7,137 bases of DNA. Source: Candidatus Bathyarchaeum sp. GTDB lineage: Archaea; Thermoproteota; Bathyarchaeia; Bathyarchaeales; Bathyarchaeaceae. Location: positions 1-7,137 of the forward strand of contig PIXS01000019.1 of the NCBI GenBank assembly GCA_003096255.1. The letters run 5' to 3'. This document shows positions 1-5,868 of this stretch, one piece after another. A program made the translations under genes and the position numbers. The notes below the pieces were generated by a model. The model saw only the letters and a list, made by a program, of their open reading frames with translations, searched no databases and was not told the origin of the DNA. Every line of letters begins with the position of its first letter. The first letter of the stretch is position 1.

Positions 1-544
1 CAAGAGTATCATATGGAGTCAAGAAACCTGTGGGATTGTTAGGGTTACATAGGAAAGCAATCTTAGCATCCTTCATGTCCTGTCTGAAGACGTCAGGTCC
101 AATACAGAAATCCTGACCCAGTTCTATGTGTCTGGGTACTCCTCCTGCTTTCCTAACCACACTTTCATACTCGCCAAAAGTGGGCGCAGGTAAAAGGGCT
201 ACTTCACCCTTCTCTAAGAACGTTTCCGCAAACAAGTAAATCAGTTCAGTGGAGCCATTACCTACCACCACATTGTCCAGACTAATTCCTCCAAGACTGT
301 CAGCAATAGCCTCCCGCAGCAACTCAGAAGTCGAATCAGGATAAACTGGAATCTGCTCAAGACTGTTTCTTATTGCCTCAAGAGCCTTTGGCGAAGAACC
401 CAGCGGGTTTATGCTAGCACTGAAATCCAGAATTTCTCCTCTGCTGATGTTGGCAGCTTTTTCTGCTTCCCAAATTTTTCCCCCATGAACACAAGGCTCA
501 AGACACTTTATGCTGTCTCGCGCTAAATCCCAAGTTGACTTCAC
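1..544 (-). CDS. cobD: Threonine-phosphate decarboxylase CobD-like, PLP aminotransferase fold (C-terminus cut by window edge)
   Basis: About 181 N-terminal residues are present; the gene runs off the left edge. CobD decarboxylates L-threonine O-3-phosphate to (R)-1-amino-2-propanol phosphate, the linker joining cobyric acid to the nucleotide loop of B12. Visible: an HGGKIWEA segment (residues 20-27) followed by LDFSASINPLG, both typical of CobD N-termini; GNGSTELIYL, the cofactor-phosphate loop region; and NPNNPTG (167-173), the fold-type I aminotransferase motif. The PLP lysine lies outside the window. The start is a GTG at 544-542 with GGGTGA four bases upstream; no ATG is available in this frame before the HGG motif. 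It is divergent from cbiZ and probably shares its control region. The main alternative is histidinol-phosphate aminotransferase (HisC), a close relative; the HGG and SINPLG motifs and the B12 neighbours favour CobD. Confidence 0.88.
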   Translation of the reverse strand, partial: MKSTWDLARDSIKCLEPCVHGGKIWEAEKAANISRGEILDFSASINPLGSSPKALEAIRNSLEQIPVYPDSTSELLREAIADSLGGISLDNVVVGNGSTELIYLFAETFLEKGEVALLPAPTFGEYESVVRKAGGVPRHIELGQDFCIGPDVFRQDMKDAKIAFLCNPNNPTGFLTPYDTL

Positions 545-548
545 TTTT

Positions 549-554
549 TCACCC
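549..554 (-). promoter_or_regulatory. Ribosome binding site that supports the cobD GTG start
   Basis: On the minus strand GGGTGA lies four bases before the GTG at 544. GGTGA is complementary to the archaeal 16S tail. This site selects the GTG start over an in-frame TTG at 559-557, which lies upstream of the site. Confidence 0.55.
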
Positions 555-603
555 TTCAATTGCCGCTGGATTATTTGTTTTTGTTACCCTTGCACTGGCT
601 ACA

Positions 604-612
604 GTATAAATT
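604..612 (-). promoter_or_regulatory. Candidate box A (TATA) promoter of cobD
   Basis: On the minus strand this reads AATTTATAC, an archaeal TATA-like element about 60 bases upstream of the cobD GTG. The usual 25-base offset places transcription start near 580. On the plus strand the same bases read TATAAATT, so a role in cbiZ transcription cannot be excluded; a second A/T element (TAATAATA, 639-646) lies on the cbiZ side. Motif reading only. Confidence 0.4.
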
Positions 613-619
613 TTTGGAC

Positions 620-632
620 GGATAATCCATCC
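620..632. promoter_or_regulatory. Candidate operator of the B12 genes, copy 1 (GGATAATCCATCC)
   Basis: The 13-mer GGATAATCCATCC lies between the divergent cobD and cbiZ genes and contains the perfect short dyad GGAT-A-ATCC. It matches 12 of 13 bases of the site at 1513-1525 before the downstream amidotransferase gene. It is flanked by A/T-rich promoter-like elements on both sides (604-612 and 639-646), so a bound protein could act on both promoters. The regulator is unknown and is not encoded in this window. Confidence 0.6.
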
Positions 633-700
633 CAAAAGTAATAATACACACTATCTAGTTAGCGATTGAAAGGTTTACTTGGAAGAGCAGCAGAATAATA

Positions 701-706
701 GGAGGG
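701..706 (+). promoter_or_regulatory. Strong Shine-Dalgarno site fixing the cbiZ start
   Basis: GGAGGG lies eight bases before the ATG at 715. It shows that translation starts there and not at the upstream in-frame TTG at 679, which would add 12 residues of Glu/Gln/Asn/Arg-rich sequence with no family support. Confidence 0.8.
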
Positions 707-714
707 TTCAAAAA

Positions 715-1470
715 ATGGAGAAAAAAGAAATCAAACTGAAACTGGAAAATGTGAAAGCGGAGGTTCTTTACCACAAGTTCCGAAACGTTGACGTGAACAC
801 ATTACTTGTTTCCTTCAAAGAAAAACGCCGCCTTATCTCCACCCTGAAGGGCTACAATAAAGTACGTTTTGTCGCTAACTCATATCAACCCGACGAACTG
901 TCACAGATTATCATGAAAGATTTTTCGGCATTCGAAAAAGATTTTCCCCAAGTCTTAGGAATCCCCCGTGATGATCTCTCTTTTTTGAGTACAGGAGCCA
1001 ACATGAACAACCTTGCGGTCTGCGAGAAGTCGTATCAGGATCGTATAGTCTGCTGTTTAGCTACTGGAGGAGTAGGTAATGCTCTCCGGTCTGGCGTCGA
1101 TGCGGCTGATTGGGTTGAACAGGATGGCGTTTACACAAAAACACTTGGAACAATTAACATAATTCTTTTGACTAACGTAACTTTGACCGATGGGGCACTG
1201 GCAAAAACTATCATAACTGCTACAGAAGCGAAGACTGCTGCCCTTCAAGATATGGATGCCCGTAGCTCGGTTTCTCCTGAGAATCAGGCAACTGGCACAG
1301 GAACGGATAACCTGATTGTTGTTTCTGGAGTAGACCCTGACAAGAAAGTGAGAACCGCAGGTGGGCACTCAAAGATGGGTGAGTTAATCGGTGCTACAAC
1401 TAAGGTTGCGGTATATGAGACTATAAAGAATCATGAAGCCATGCTCGCAAGGGAATCTAAGAAACGTTGA
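715..1470 (+). CDS. cbiZ: Adenosylcobinamide amidohydrolase CbiZ
   Basis: 251 residues, normal for the family. CbiZ hydrolyses the amide between the corrin ring and the aminopropanol arm of adenosylcobinamide, giving adenosylcobyric acid that re-enters the pathway at the CbiB step; it is the archaeal route for salvaging cobinamides. Family signatures visible from the ATG: LSTGANMNNLAV (91-102), ATGGVGNALRSG (116-127), and near the C-terminus AGGHSKMGELIG (215-226), which corresponds to the AGGH-K-GELIG ending of CbiZ proteins. No signal peptide or membrane segment is visible, so it is cytoplasmic. The ATG is chosen over an upstream TTG because GGAGGG stands eight bases before it. It is divergent from cobD, whose product makes the side chain re-attached after CbiZ acts. 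A candidate operator at 620-632 probably controls both genes. Confidence 0.92.
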   Translation: MEKKEIKLKLENVKAEVLYHKFRNVDVNTLLVSFKEKRRLISTLKGYNKVRFVANSYQPDELSQIIMKDFSAFEKDFPQVLGIPRDDLSFLSTGANMNNLAVCEKSYQDRIVCCLATGGVGNALRSGVDAADWVEQDGVYTKTLGTINIILLTNVTLTDGALAKTIITATEAKTAALQDMDARSSVSPENQATGTGTDNLIVVSGVDPDKKVRTAGGHSKMGELIGATTKVAVYETIKNHEAMLARESKKR

Positions 1471-1510
1471 TGCCCTAACAAAAAAGCAAAGAAGTAGATA
1501 ACACTCCATG

Positions 1511-1527
1511 TTGGATAATCTATCCAA
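1511..1527. promoter_or_regulatory. Candidate operator of the B12 genes, copy 2 (perfect dyad)
   Basis: TTGGATA-ATC-TATCCAA is a perfect inverted repeat with 7-base arms and a 3-base centre. Its core GGATAATCTATCC (1513-1525) differs by one base from the cobD/cbiZ intergenic site at 620-632. It ends one base before the box A at 1528, over the TFB recognition (BRE) position, where a bound factor could block or assist pre-initiation complex assembly. Confidence 0.65.
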
Positions 1528-1535
1528 CTTAAATA
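1528..1535 (+). promoter_or_regulatory. Box A (TATA) promoter of the amidotransferase gene
   Basis: CTTAAATA is a full match to the archaeal box A consensus YTTAWATA. Start of transcription is expected near 1557, leaving a leader of about 24 bases containing GGTAGGG before the TTG start codon. A second dyad (1531-1552) overlaps it. Confidence 0.65.
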
Positions 1536-1552
1536 TGTGCGCTCGCATATTT
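1531..1552. repeat. Inverted repeat overlapping the promoter (AAATATG / CATATTT)
   Basis: Perfect 7-base arms AAATATG (1531-1537) and CATATTT (1546-1552) around an 8-base, GC-rich centre. It overlaps box A and ends just before the expected transcription start, so it is more likely a DNA-level site than an RNA hairpin. It could be chance in A/T-rich sequence; there is no second copy in the window. Confidence 0.35.
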
Positions 1553-1580
1553 CTGCACCTAGAAGTGGTAGGGAATAAGT

Positions 1581-3137
1581 TTGCGGCATAGAATCGGATT
1601 AGTTTATGTTCCAGGAGCATTGCCCTGCTTTGAAGGCTTCGGAAGTTTACCAACTGATCTGATTCGCGAAAACGGACGCGTAGACGGCAAACCAGCCTCA
1701 GAAATCCTTGACCTTCTGATTGTTCCTGGCGGCAGCCTTGTAGAGTCCCAAAGCATAACCGACAACATACTGAAAGAAATCACAAAAATGGCTGATTCTG
1801 GCAAGTTTGTTCTTGGGATTTGTTCAGGCTTTCAGATACTTGCCAAAGCAACTGATATTGGTCGCTTGTCTTCCACTCCGATTATGCGTGAAGGACTAGG
1901 TCTATTAGATGTGGAATTTCAGCCATTGATATGTACAGACCATGTCACGGCTACTGTTGTTGGAAAAAGTTTCATGACCGACAGCATCGGAGAAACTGTT
2001 ACCGGTTTTCACTGCCACACTTACGGCAAAATTGTCCCCGGCAAAGAGGCTAGACCCATCATTGTTTCCCACATCAAACGCATTAACTACCGCAATAACC
2101 CTCAGGATTTCGCTTCAGGCTTCACTAACAAAGAGGGAAACGTGGCTGGAATTTTAACTCATGCTCTGTTGGACGAAAATCCTGTTATAATCCAGAGCAT
2201 CATCAAGTCTTTGGGCGTCTCCGCGGAGGAACTAGACGAAATCAGAGCTGCTAATTCGTTGCTAGTGGCTAAAATGAAATCTGAAATTGGCATTTCCACC
2301 AATGTTACGGCAGAAAGCAATCAGTCTCAACGTGAAGAGGTTCCTGTGCTCCTGTTCACTACGGCAACAGGAAGTGGGTCAGGCAAAACTTTCATTGTCA
2401 CGGGGATAGCTGGGGCATTAAAGAAGCGGGGGTTCAATGTTGGGTTGCTGAAGGTGGGCGGAGACATACGTGATATCGTACCCGCCCTGTATCTGATTAA
2501 AGAACCAATTAGCGGGTACTCGTCGATACAGGTAGCGAACAGCGGCTGGATGACAATGCCTGAAGCTGTAGAAAAGGCAAACAGAAACTATGATTTTCTG
2601 ATAATCGAAGGCGCCATGGGGCCTTTCACTGGCTTTCTTAACGAGAATGTAAAGCGTCCATCATCAACTGCAGAAATTGCGGCGGCTCTGGGAGCACCCA
2701 TAATTCTTGTTGTTGCCTGTGACAAGGCGGGCGTTGAAGGTGCAGTCGTAACAGGCTTGAACTACGTTAATCTAATGAAAACTCTGGGAATAAAAACAGC
2801 TGGAGTGATACTGAACAAGGTTCACACAAGCTACCTCACTCCCGAAATCAGAGCCTTCATCAAATCTGCCTTCACCAACGTTGGCGTCGAGCTCCTCGGA
2901 ATACTGCCCCGTGTCCAGTTGGAGGGGCGGGGAGCGATTCCTGAAATCGAGATAAAGTATGAGGAGTTCGGAGCCACAGCAATCAAAACTGTTGAGCAGT
3001 CTCTGGATTTGGATGCACTGACAAGGCTTGCTGCGCCTCCTGTGAAGTCCTCGCTAGATTATGGAACCGTTTTTGAGAAGTTTAAGTCCGCGCTCGGTAA
3101 GGGCTGCAGGTTTGATGTGAATGAAGGAGAGAGCTGA
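1581..3137 (+). CDS. Cobyrinate a,c-diamide synthase-like amidotransferase with swapped domains (GATase first, P-loop second)
   Basis: 518 residues. Residues 1-230 are a CobQ-type class I glutamine amidotransferase: nucleophile Cys81 in LGICSGFQIL and catalytic His194 in ILTHALLDENP, which together release ammonia from glutamine. Residues 254-490 are a dethiobiotin-synthetase/CbiA-type ligase: P-loop TATGSGSGKT (261-270), DFLIIEGAMGPFTGF (as IEGVMGLYDG in CbiA), then STAEIAAALGAPIILVV and AGVILNKV. In CobB/CbiA and CobQ the ligase domain comes first; here the order is reversed, with a polar linker (about 230-253) between. Family chemistry is ATP-dependent amidation of corrinoid carboxylates. 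The likely substrate is a cobyrinic or cobyric acid intermediate, but this is inferred from neighbours. The start is a TTG with GGTAGGG seven bases upstream, and the first residues lead straight into the GATase fold. It has its own box A and a probable shared operator. Confidence 0.8.
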   Translation: MRHRIGLVYVPGALPCFEGFGSLPTDLIRENGRVDGKPASEILDLLIVPGGSLVESQSITDNILKEITKMADSGKFVLGICSGFQILAKATDIGRLSSTPIMREGLGLLDVEFQPLICTDHVTATVVGKSFMTDSIGETVTGFHCHTYGKIVPGKEARPIIVSHIKRINYRNNPQDFASGFTNKEGNVAGILTHALLDENPVIIQSIIKSLGVSAEELDEIRAANSLLVAKMKSEIGISTNVTAESNQSQREEVPVLLFTTATGSGSGKTFIVTGIAGALKKRGFNVGLLKVGGDIRDIVPALYLIKEPISGYSSIQVANSGWMTMPEAVEKANRNYDFLIIEGAMGPFTGFLNENVKRPSSTAEIAAALGAPIILVVACDKAGVEGAVVTGLNYVNLMKTLGIKTAGVILNKVHTSYLTPEIRAFIKSAFTNVGVELLGILPRVQLEGRGAIPEIEIKYEEFGATAIKTVEQSLDLDALTRLAAPPVKSSLDYGTVFEKFKSALGKGCRFDVNEGES

Positions 3138-3157
3138 TTTCGAAAGAGAATGTTCTA

Positions 3158-3187
3158 TCTGTTGTTGTTCTGATTTTTCTGAAAAAA
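3158..3187. terminator. Candidate bidirectional T-tract terminator
   Basis: Between the convergent amidotransferase and VOC genes lies a T-rich run on the plus strand (3158-3178, ending TTTTT), then CTG, then AAAAAA (3182-3187), which is a T6 tract on the minus strand. Archaeal RNA polymerase can terminate at T tracts without a strong hairpin, so this arrangement could end transcription from both sides. Seen by eye only. Confidence 0.45.
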
Positions 3188-3211
3188 TACTGTTTTCAAC
3201 AATGTACCTCT

Positions 3212-3225
3212 ATTAGGTTCCTAAT
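3212..3225. repeat. Perfect inverted repeat ATTAGG-TT-CCTAAT
   Basis: Six-base arms with a 2-base centre in the convergent intergenic region. The loop is too short for an ideal RNA hairpin and no T tract follows on the plus strand, so a protein-binding dyad or a chance palindrome are both possible. Confidence 0.3.
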
Positions 3226-3253
3226 ATACAAGTCCCGAACTGAACTGTGGTTT

Positions 3254-3655
3254 TTATCTTAGGCTTTGCATGATGGCAAAGGCGTTGCCTTCTGGGTCAA
3301 TGGCATGTGCAATATATCCTACGCCTGGAACCTGCTGTTTGGGTCGAGTTATTGTGCCTCCAAGGTCCTTGACTTTCTGGGTGGACTTGTCGATGTCGTC
3401 AACCAGTATGTAGTTGACTGGCTTACGCTCAGGCTGTTCCTTCTTGAACATTCCCCCATTCACTCCGGGTCTAGCAGGTGCACCTTTTTCGTCCACGGGA
3501 ACAGTTTCAATCATCCAGTATTCTGTGGGTCCTGGAAATTTGTAGATTCTCCAGCTGAACAGTTTTGAGTAGAAGTTTTTCAGTTTCTCTGGGTTCTCTG
3601 CGGGAATGTCAAAATGAACAATTGTATTATCTACCACAATTACATACCCCTGCAT
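3254..3655 (-). CDS. Small VOC (glyoxalase / bleomycin-resistance fold) family protein
   Basis: 133 residues from the ATG, matching a single VOC subunit made of two beta-alpha-beta-beta-beta modules. Visible: NTIVHFDIPAENPEKLKNFYSKLFSW (N-terminal strand with His14, a usual metal-ligand position, then the helix) and the closing DPEGNAFAIMQ, the family's C-terminal strand. The last strand carries Gln where many metal-dependent members have Glu, so metal binding is uncertain. The substrate cannot be read from sequence; members include glyoxalases, dioxygenases, epimerases and drug-binding proteins. Start: the ATG at 3655 has no ribosome site. A GTG at 3637-3635 has AGGGG about nine bases upstream and gives a typical VOC N-terminus (MVDNTIVHF), and a TATA-like element at 3671-3680 would start transcription near 3650, so the GTG may be real. 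It is convergent with the amidotransferase gene and not part of either neighbouring system. Confidence 0.85.
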   Translation of the reverse strand: MQGYVIVVDNTIVHFDIPAENPEKLKNFYSKLFSWRIYKFPGPTEYWMIETVPVDEKGAPARPGVNGGMFKKEQPERKPVNYILVDDIDKSTQKVKDLGGTITRPKQQVPGVGYIAHAIDPEGNAFAIMQSLR

Positions 3656-3670
3656 GAATTTGTTGAGAAA

Positions 3671-3680
3671 AAAATAAAAG
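3671..3680 (-). promoter_or_regulatory. Candidate TATA element of the VOC gene
   Basis: On the minus strand this reads CTTTTATTTT. With the normal archaeal offset, transcription would begin near 3650, downstream of the first base of the ATG at 3655, which favours the GTG start at 3637. Weak motif evidence. Confidence 0.3.
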
Positions 3681-3769
3681 CTTTTGCAGTATCCGCCTGC
3701 CGCTGTTTATGTTTGTGTCAAAAAACGGAACCTTAATTTCTTTCCTTTTGTGTTTATGTCGCATAATTC

Positions 3770-3777
3770 CTTTAATA
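3770..3777 (+). promoter_or_regulatory. Candidate box A promoter of the SMC-kleisin-KITE operon
   Basis: CTTTAATA is close to the box A consensus and lies about 50 bases before the GTG at 3823, giving an expected leader of roughly 20-25 bases. The only Shine-Dalgarno-like run, CAGGGG at 3804-3809, sits 13 bases from the GTG, which is long. The first gene may therefore be translated less strongly than the two downstream genes, whose sites are good. No other feature was seen in 3681-3822. Confidence 0.4.
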
Positions 3778-3822
3778 GAGGAAAATGTCTCCTACCGAGT
3801 GTTCAGGGGCGTAATTTAGTCG

Positions 3823-5868
3823 GTGCTGATTCGAGAAGTTATCTTGGAAAACTTCATGTCCTATGAGTATGCACGGATACCCTTCAAAAAGGGCGTCAAC
3901 GTAGTCTGCGGTCCAAACGGCGCAGGCAAATCAACCATCCTCATAGGAATCTCAGTGGCACTAGGGCAATCTTCTACTGAACGCTCCAAACGCCTAAGCG
4001 ACCTAATTAGACGCGGAAAAGACGAAGCCCGAGTCACCCTTGTTCTGGACAATTCGCCACGGGATGGACGGCGCCCAGTCAAAAAAATAAGAAAAGACCA
4101 AATCTTTTTGACCCGAGGCTTAAGGCGGGACGGAAAATACTGGTTCGAACTGGAAAACACTGCTGCAAACAAGGCTGACGTGAACAGGCTTCTTGCCAAG
4201 TTTGAAGTTGACCCCGACAACATGCTCATCATCATGCAGCAGAACATGGTTGAACAATTCACTGTGCTTTCAACTCAAGAGAAACTGAGAATGGTTGAGG
4301 CAGCGGTTGGTTTCGAATCCTACCGCAAAAACGTTGTTATGGCTCAAAAGAAGCTGAGCCGCATCTTAAGCCAAGGAGACTCTGTTGGGAAGCTTCTTGA
4401 GTCTGCCGAGCAAACCCTCTCTTACTGGCGGGAACAGTATGACAGGTACCAGCAGAAGAAGCAGTTGCGGATGAAAAGGCGGTTTCTTGAACGGGAGCTG
4501 GCATGGGCTGAAGTGCTGAAAAGAGAAAGAGCAGTAGCTAAGCTGAAGGAGCAAAATCAGGAGCACCAGAACAAGCTGGCAACAATCGAAACCAAAACTG
4601 AAACCACAACTGACCAAATTAATCTGCTTCAGAACAAGCTTCAAGCGTCAAAAACTGCTTTGAGGAGCCTTTTTGAGGATCGTCTTGTGCTGGAGCGTGA
4701 ACGAGCCAAACTTGAGTTAGCCGCCCTAACTGCCGACAATGCATTGAAGGAGACAGAATCTTGGGCAAACAATCACCACATAGAAATGGAGAACGTCCTA
4801 AGTAACATCAGATCCCTTGAAACTGTCATCGGCGAAAAAACAAACCCCCTAGACATCACGCCACAACTTGACGAAATCAGGGCAAGCTACAACAGTCTAG
4901 AAGACGCTTGGATCCAACGCTTCACAATACGAAACGCAAGCCTCCAAAAATCTGCCGAAACATCCCGGGAACAACTCACAAACTTGAGTGACCAGATTTC
5001 AGGAATCAAATCTAGAGCAGATTCTCTTGACCTAGAAATCGAAGATGCCACCAACCAAGTTCTGGACCACAAAATCAGTCTAGCCCTCTTGAATTATCAG
5101 AAGGAAAGCCTCATCAAGACCATGAAGCGCTTAGACAAGGAGCTTCAGCAGTCCATCGTTGACTTGAATGATTACGTGAAACGGGCTGAAACAGTGGGGC
5201 AAAGGCTTGTGCCCATGAAAAACACCATGGACATTCTGGAGGAGCTCCGAGTAACTGACGGACACCTAGCTGCCCTAGCAGACGTTTCCGAAGACATAGA
5301 ACGCATGTACGAATCATACTCAAAACTGTATCTGGAACTCAAAGAGAAAGCCCGTTTGGTTGCAGAAAACCGAGAAAAAGCCCTAGAAGAAGTTAACGCG
5401 CGGATGGATGCGTGGCGAAACGTTATCCACAAGCTTCTAGACCAAGTCAACGCCAAATACCGTAAGATTCTTGCTCAGGCATTCGCGGTTGGTGAAGTTA
5501 AATTGACTAACGAGATGGACGTTGAAGCTGCTGGCCTCGAAATTTTTGTGGGTTTCAAGGGAGGAAACCCTGTTCCCCTTAATGCTTACACCCAGAGTGG
5601 AGGAGAAAGAAGCACCGCCACAGTAACTTTCCTTCTTGCCCTGCAGCAGCATGTTCACTCTCCTTTCAGGGCAGTTGACGAATATGACGTTCACATGGAC
5701 CCAAAAAATAGGGAAATCATTGCCAACCTCATTGTTTCATCAGTCACAGGTTTAGACACCCAATACTTGGCTATCACACCCAGCCAACTCACCTTCACAG
5801 GAAAGGACGTTCACCTGATAACCGTCCAGAACGTGGAAGGAGCATCCCTCATAAAAGAGGTGGAATAA
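3823..5868 (+). CDS. SMC-superfamily ATPase with Smc5-like head signatures and no hinge domain
   Basis: 681 residues; first gene of a three-gene operon. SMC proteins form ATP-gated rings that extrude or tether DNA. N-terminal head: Walker A GPNGAGKST (30-38) and a Q-loop segment MQQNMVEQFTVLSTQEKL (138-155), aligning in register with the LPQ-x-x-V-x-x-F segment of eukaryotic Smc5. Coiled coil follows (about 165-335 and 352-545), rich in Glu, Lys, Gln and Leu. C-terminal head: signature SGGERS (592-597) and Walker B PFRAVDEYDVHMDP (614-627, with D619 and catalytic E620), closely matching Smc5's SGGERS...PFR-VDEIN-GMDP. Conventional SMCs have 1,000-1,200 residues with a folded hinge. Here the two coil arms meet at a short turn (GEKTNPLDITPQ, 337-348) almost exactly mid-protein, and there is no CxxC zinc hook. 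The GTG start begins LIREVILENFMSY, a normal SMC N-terminus. RecN or Rad50 relatives are alternatives, less consistent with the signature region. Confidence 0.88.
   Translation: MLIREVILENFMSYEYARIPFKKGVNVVCGPNGAGKSTILIGISVALGQSSTERSKRLSDLIRRGKDEARVTLVLDNSPRDGRRPVKKIRKDQIFLTRGLRRDGKYWFELENTAANKADVNRLLAKFEVDPDNMLIIMQQNMVEQFTVLSTQEKLRMVEAAVGFESYRKNVVMAQKKLSRILSQGDSVGKLLESAEQTLSYWREQYDRYQQKKQLRMKRRFLERELAWAEVLKRERAVAKLKEQNQEHQNKLATIETKTETTTDQINLLQNKLQASKTALRSLFEDRLVLERERAKLELAALTADNALKETESWANNHHIEMENVLSNIRSLETVIGEKTNPLDITPQLDEIRASYNSLEDAWIQRFTIRNASLQKSAETSREQLTNLSDQISGIKSRADSLDLEIEDATNQVLDHKISLALLNYQKESLIKTMKRLDKELQQSIVDLNDYVKRAETVGQRLVPMKNTMDILEELRVTDGHLAALADVSEDIERMYESYSKLYLELKEKARLVAENREKALEEVNARMDAWRNVIHKLLDQVNAKYRKILAQAFAVGEVKLTNEMDVEAAGLEIFVGFKGGNPVPLNAYTQSGGERSTATVTFLLALQQHVHSPFRAVDEYDVHMDPKNREIIANLIVSSVTGLDTQYLAITPSQLTFTGKDVHLITVQNVEGASLIKEVE
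5857..5863 (+). promoter_or_regulatory. Ribosome binding site inside the SMC gene end, for the TTG-started kleisin
   Basis: GAGGTGG lies in the last codons of the SMC gene, five bases before the TTG at 5869. The strong match to the 16S tail supports a TTG start immediately after the SMC stop codon and indicates translational coupling. Confidence 0.7.

Noticed and set aside
679..714. Upstream in-frame TTG extension of CbiZ (12 extra residues)
   Set aside because: GGAGGG at 701-706 lies inside this extension and is well placed for the ATG at 715; the extra residues have no family support.
545..714. Possible cobalamin riboswitch or other structured RNA in the cobD/cbiZ intergenic region
   Set aside because: No B12-box-like conserved sequence or extended pairing was seen, 170 bases are shared by two divergent leaders, and B12 riboswitches are not typical of archaea.
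3266..3568. 100-residue plus-strand frame opposite the VOC gene
   Set aside because: It is antisense to a clear VOC-fold gene, its translation is Cys/Trp-rich and without family features.
3684..3866. 60-residue plus-strand reading frame before the SMC gene
   Set aside because: It runs through the A/T-rich promoter region and into the SMC start in another frame, has no ribosome site and no recognisable motif.
3823..5868. Rad50/SbcC identity for the SMC-like ATPase
   Set aside because: There is no CxxC zinc hook, no Mre11 gene nearby, and the SGGERS...PFRAVDEYD-x-x-MDP C-terminal head and the post-Q-loop segment match Smc5 better.
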